A DNA stretch of 15,806 nucleotides from NCBI GenBank assembly GCA_002495845.1, contig DAHF01000131.1, positions 301-16,106 on the forward strand, read 5' to 3'. Positions 14,380 to 15,806 of the stretch are shown here, piece by piece. Source of the stretch: Sulfolobus sp. UBA167 (lineage in GTDB: Archaea; Thermoproteota; Thermoprotei_A; Sulfolobales; Sulfolobaceae). The notes beneath the pieces are model-generated. The model ran no database searches. It was not told where the DNA came from and saw only the letters and a program-made list of their open reading frames with translations. Position 1 is the stretch's first letter, and every line of letters begins with the position of its first letter. The position numbers and the translations under genes are program-made.

Positions 14380-15334
14380 CTCCTACTTTGTTTAAGAGCT
14401 TAATTTTCTTTACAGCTATCATCTCAGGTATGAAGTCCATCAAAGAAGAGTTGCTTAGAACCACTTCCTTTGCACCGTGTTGATTGATGTTAGATAGAAC
14501 CTTGTTAATAGAGCTTACTTTTTCCAGCTTAGTAGTCCTGGTGTTCAACACTCCAGCTATCAGACTAATTCCCTTCAGATGGGGATAAATCTTCGCCACT
14601 TTCGTAAGGTTCTCCGAGAGGTCAATCCCGTGATATTCTGCCTTTATGGACAGGAAGTTATCCAACCTCTCAAGGTGGCTCATTTCGAAGTAAGTGATGA
14701 CGTGTTTCTCTACTCCTGTCGATGAAATCGGAGAATATATTTCAGGTAATTTGGTGATTAACTCATTCTTAATCCTCTTCTCGAACATTGAAGGTTCGTG
14801 TATCTCGACCGCGTCTATTGTGCTCTTCAAGTCATCGATGGTCTCTGAGACTACGTTGGAGTAATCCATCATTAACTCTTCTGGGTTCTTATAGTGCTTT
14901 ACCTCGCTCAGCCTGTAGTAAGAGAGGGGACCTAGGAACACGCCTTTAAGTTTAGATGATGCTCCAGTCTCTTTCATTACGTCTCTAGAGAATCCCATTG
15001 CTTCAACTAAGTTAGAGTCTTCCTTTGCTAACTTGGATGAGATAATTGGTCTCCTGTAATAGAAGTTGTTATCGTAGAACCTTATTAAGGGACCCTTTGT
15101 TGGTCCCTTTACGAAGCTGAAAGTCACGTCTACTATATCGTCCCATCTTAGCAGTCCATCAGTGGTATAGGAAGCGTTTATCTCTTTGGCTAGAGAAAAA
15201 ACTTTAGCAGTATATGTTTTAAGGTACTTCTCGTACTTCTCCTTCCCTATCTTGCCTGCGTTGTACCACGCTTGAGCCTTTGCTAACTTCGGACTCTTCG
15301 GGTAGCTTCCGACGATAGACTTTGAGATTTGCAT
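14366..15334 (-). CDS. MetE N-terminal-like TIM-barrel protein
   Basis: A 322-residue protein with the same opening as MetE barrels (KSIVGSYPKSPKLAKAQAWYNAGKI) and a similar course (TTDGLLRWDDIVDVTF, GPLSYYRLSE, AVEIHEPSM), but with no His-x-Cys and no later NPDCG motif, so it cannot bind the catalytic zinc in the usual way. This matches the N-terminal half of MetE, which in bacteria is fused to the catalytic half and helps bind folate. Being directly upstream of the catalytic barrel with a 14-base overlap, it probably forms a two-subunit methionine synthase with it. Its ATG overlaps the PCNA stop by one base (TGATG). Zinc absence is seen; the partnership is inferred. Confidence 0.82.
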   Translation of the reverse strand: MQISKSIVGSYPKSPKLAKAQAWYNAGKIGKEKYEKYLKTYTAKVFSLAKEINASYTTDGLLRWDDIVDVTFSFVKGPTKGPLIRFYDNNFYYRRPIISSKLAKEDSNLVEAMGFSRDVMKETGASSKLKGVFLGPLSYYRLSEVKHYKNPEELMMDYSNVVSETIDDLKSTIDAVEIHEPSMFEKRIKNELITKLPEIYSPISSTGVEKHVITYFEMSHLERLDNFLSIKAEYHGIDLSENLTKVAKIYPHLKGISLIAGVLNTRTTKLEKVSSINKVLSNINQHGAKEVVLSNSSLMDFIPEMIAVKKIKLLNKVGGGKN

Positions 15335-15806
15335 CAGCTTACTTTAGGGGCAAGCAAATAAGTAACTTTCCCCCCTTCTTGACTCTCGAAGTTTATCTCA
15401 ATCGGCTTCTTCTCGTCAAATTCAATGGAAGTAGTCCCAGACATTTTGGTCAGTCCTAGAATATAGCTCAAGTAGTCAGCAGAGTACGAACTTTCCACCT
15501 TTGAATTCACGTTGATTTGAGTATCGTCAGACTTGTCGAACACAACCTCCACCTTGGCGTCCTTGTTGTCATCGGGAGTTCTAATCACTAGAGAGTCCTC
15601 GCTTGCAGATACGACTACAGTGTCAGAAACCGTGGAGACTTGGTCTATAGCTGATTTAAAAGCTTTGGATGGAACCTCAGCTTTAGCGGGAAACTGCATG
15701 TTCACCTTAGGCAAGGTAGGTTGTTCCACGGACAAGTTCCTGACGTTATATTCCCTGGAATTGTCGCCGTATATCACTATTTTCACTACGTCAGGCGAAG
15801 ATGATG
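15334..15806 (-). CDS. pcn: PCNA sliding clamp, C-terminal part (cut by window edge)
   Basis: The reading frame is open to the window edge; 156 residues are present. It shows the second domain of PCNA (VNMQFPAKAEVPSKAFKSAI, VSDTVVVSASEDSLVI) and the typical C-terminus YLLAPKV preceded by a GGKVTY strand. PCNA rings tether DNA polymerase, ligase and nucleases to DNA. Sulfolobales have three PCNA genes forming a heterotrimer; by its place beside metE this should be the PCNA3 type (SSO0405 in S. solfataricus, from memory). The GTG at 15786 is an internal valine codon, not the start. It is the first visible gene of the operon with the two metE-type genes and S15. Confidence 0.93.
   Translation of the reverse strand, partial: SSSPDVVKIVIYGDNSREYNVRNLSVEQPTLPKVNMQFPAKAEVPSKAFKSAIDQVSTVSDTVVVSASEDSLVIRTPDDNKDAKVEVVFDKSDDTQINVNSKVESSYSADYLSYILGLTKMSGTTSIEFDEKKPIEINFESQEGGKVTYLLAPKVS

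Overview
This window looks like core chromosome of a thermoacidophilic crenarchaeon of the order Sulfolobales. The evidence is reverse gyrase beside a Cdc48-type ATPase, a PCNA ending next to a split methionine synthase, a ribosomal protein S6e with a large internal insertion, leaderless or GGTG-type starts, and frequent TTG/GTG initiation. From memory, the gene order matches the pcna3-to-Cdc48 segment of Saccharolobus (Sulfolobus) solfataricus. The fairly balanced base composition fits a Metallosphaera-like relative better than the AT-rich Sulfolobus or Acidianus, but I cannot name a genus.

Layout. (1) Bases 1-94 carry what I read as the right end of an IS200/IS605 (TnpB) element with small hairpins. 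It ends on the 3' end of the next gene and appears to supply its stop codon. (2) On the minus strand, reverse gyrase is coupled to a nitrilase-fold protein that lacks two of its three catalytic residues. (3) A 433-base AT-rich divergent intergenic region holds two near-copies of one promoter block 376 bases apart and two short palindromes. (4) On the plus strand, Cdc48/VAT and archaeal phosphoglycerate mutase (apgM) are fused stop-to-start. (5) A minus-strand information-processing operon runs S6e, aIF2 gamma, PIN-domain protein, Rpo7, Spt4 and GTP-dependent dephospho-CoA kinase. (6) A lone cbiX faces away from it off a shared TATA element. (7) A second minus-strand operon runs PCNA (cut by the window edge), MetE N-terminal-like barrel, MetE catalytic barrel and ribosomal protein S15.

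Most of the window is conserved housekeeping DNA packed in tightly overlapping operons. I do not see a new defence or mobile system. The points most worth a second look are: the duplicated promoter between reverse gyrase and Cdc48; a symmetric four-cysteine insertion (C-x7-C-x5-C-x7-C) near the Cdc48 C-terminus; the degenerate nitrilase coupled to reverse gyrase; TTG starts with an out-of-frame ATG between Shine-Dalgarno and start for both S6e and aIF2 gamma; and the transposon end forming a host stop codon.
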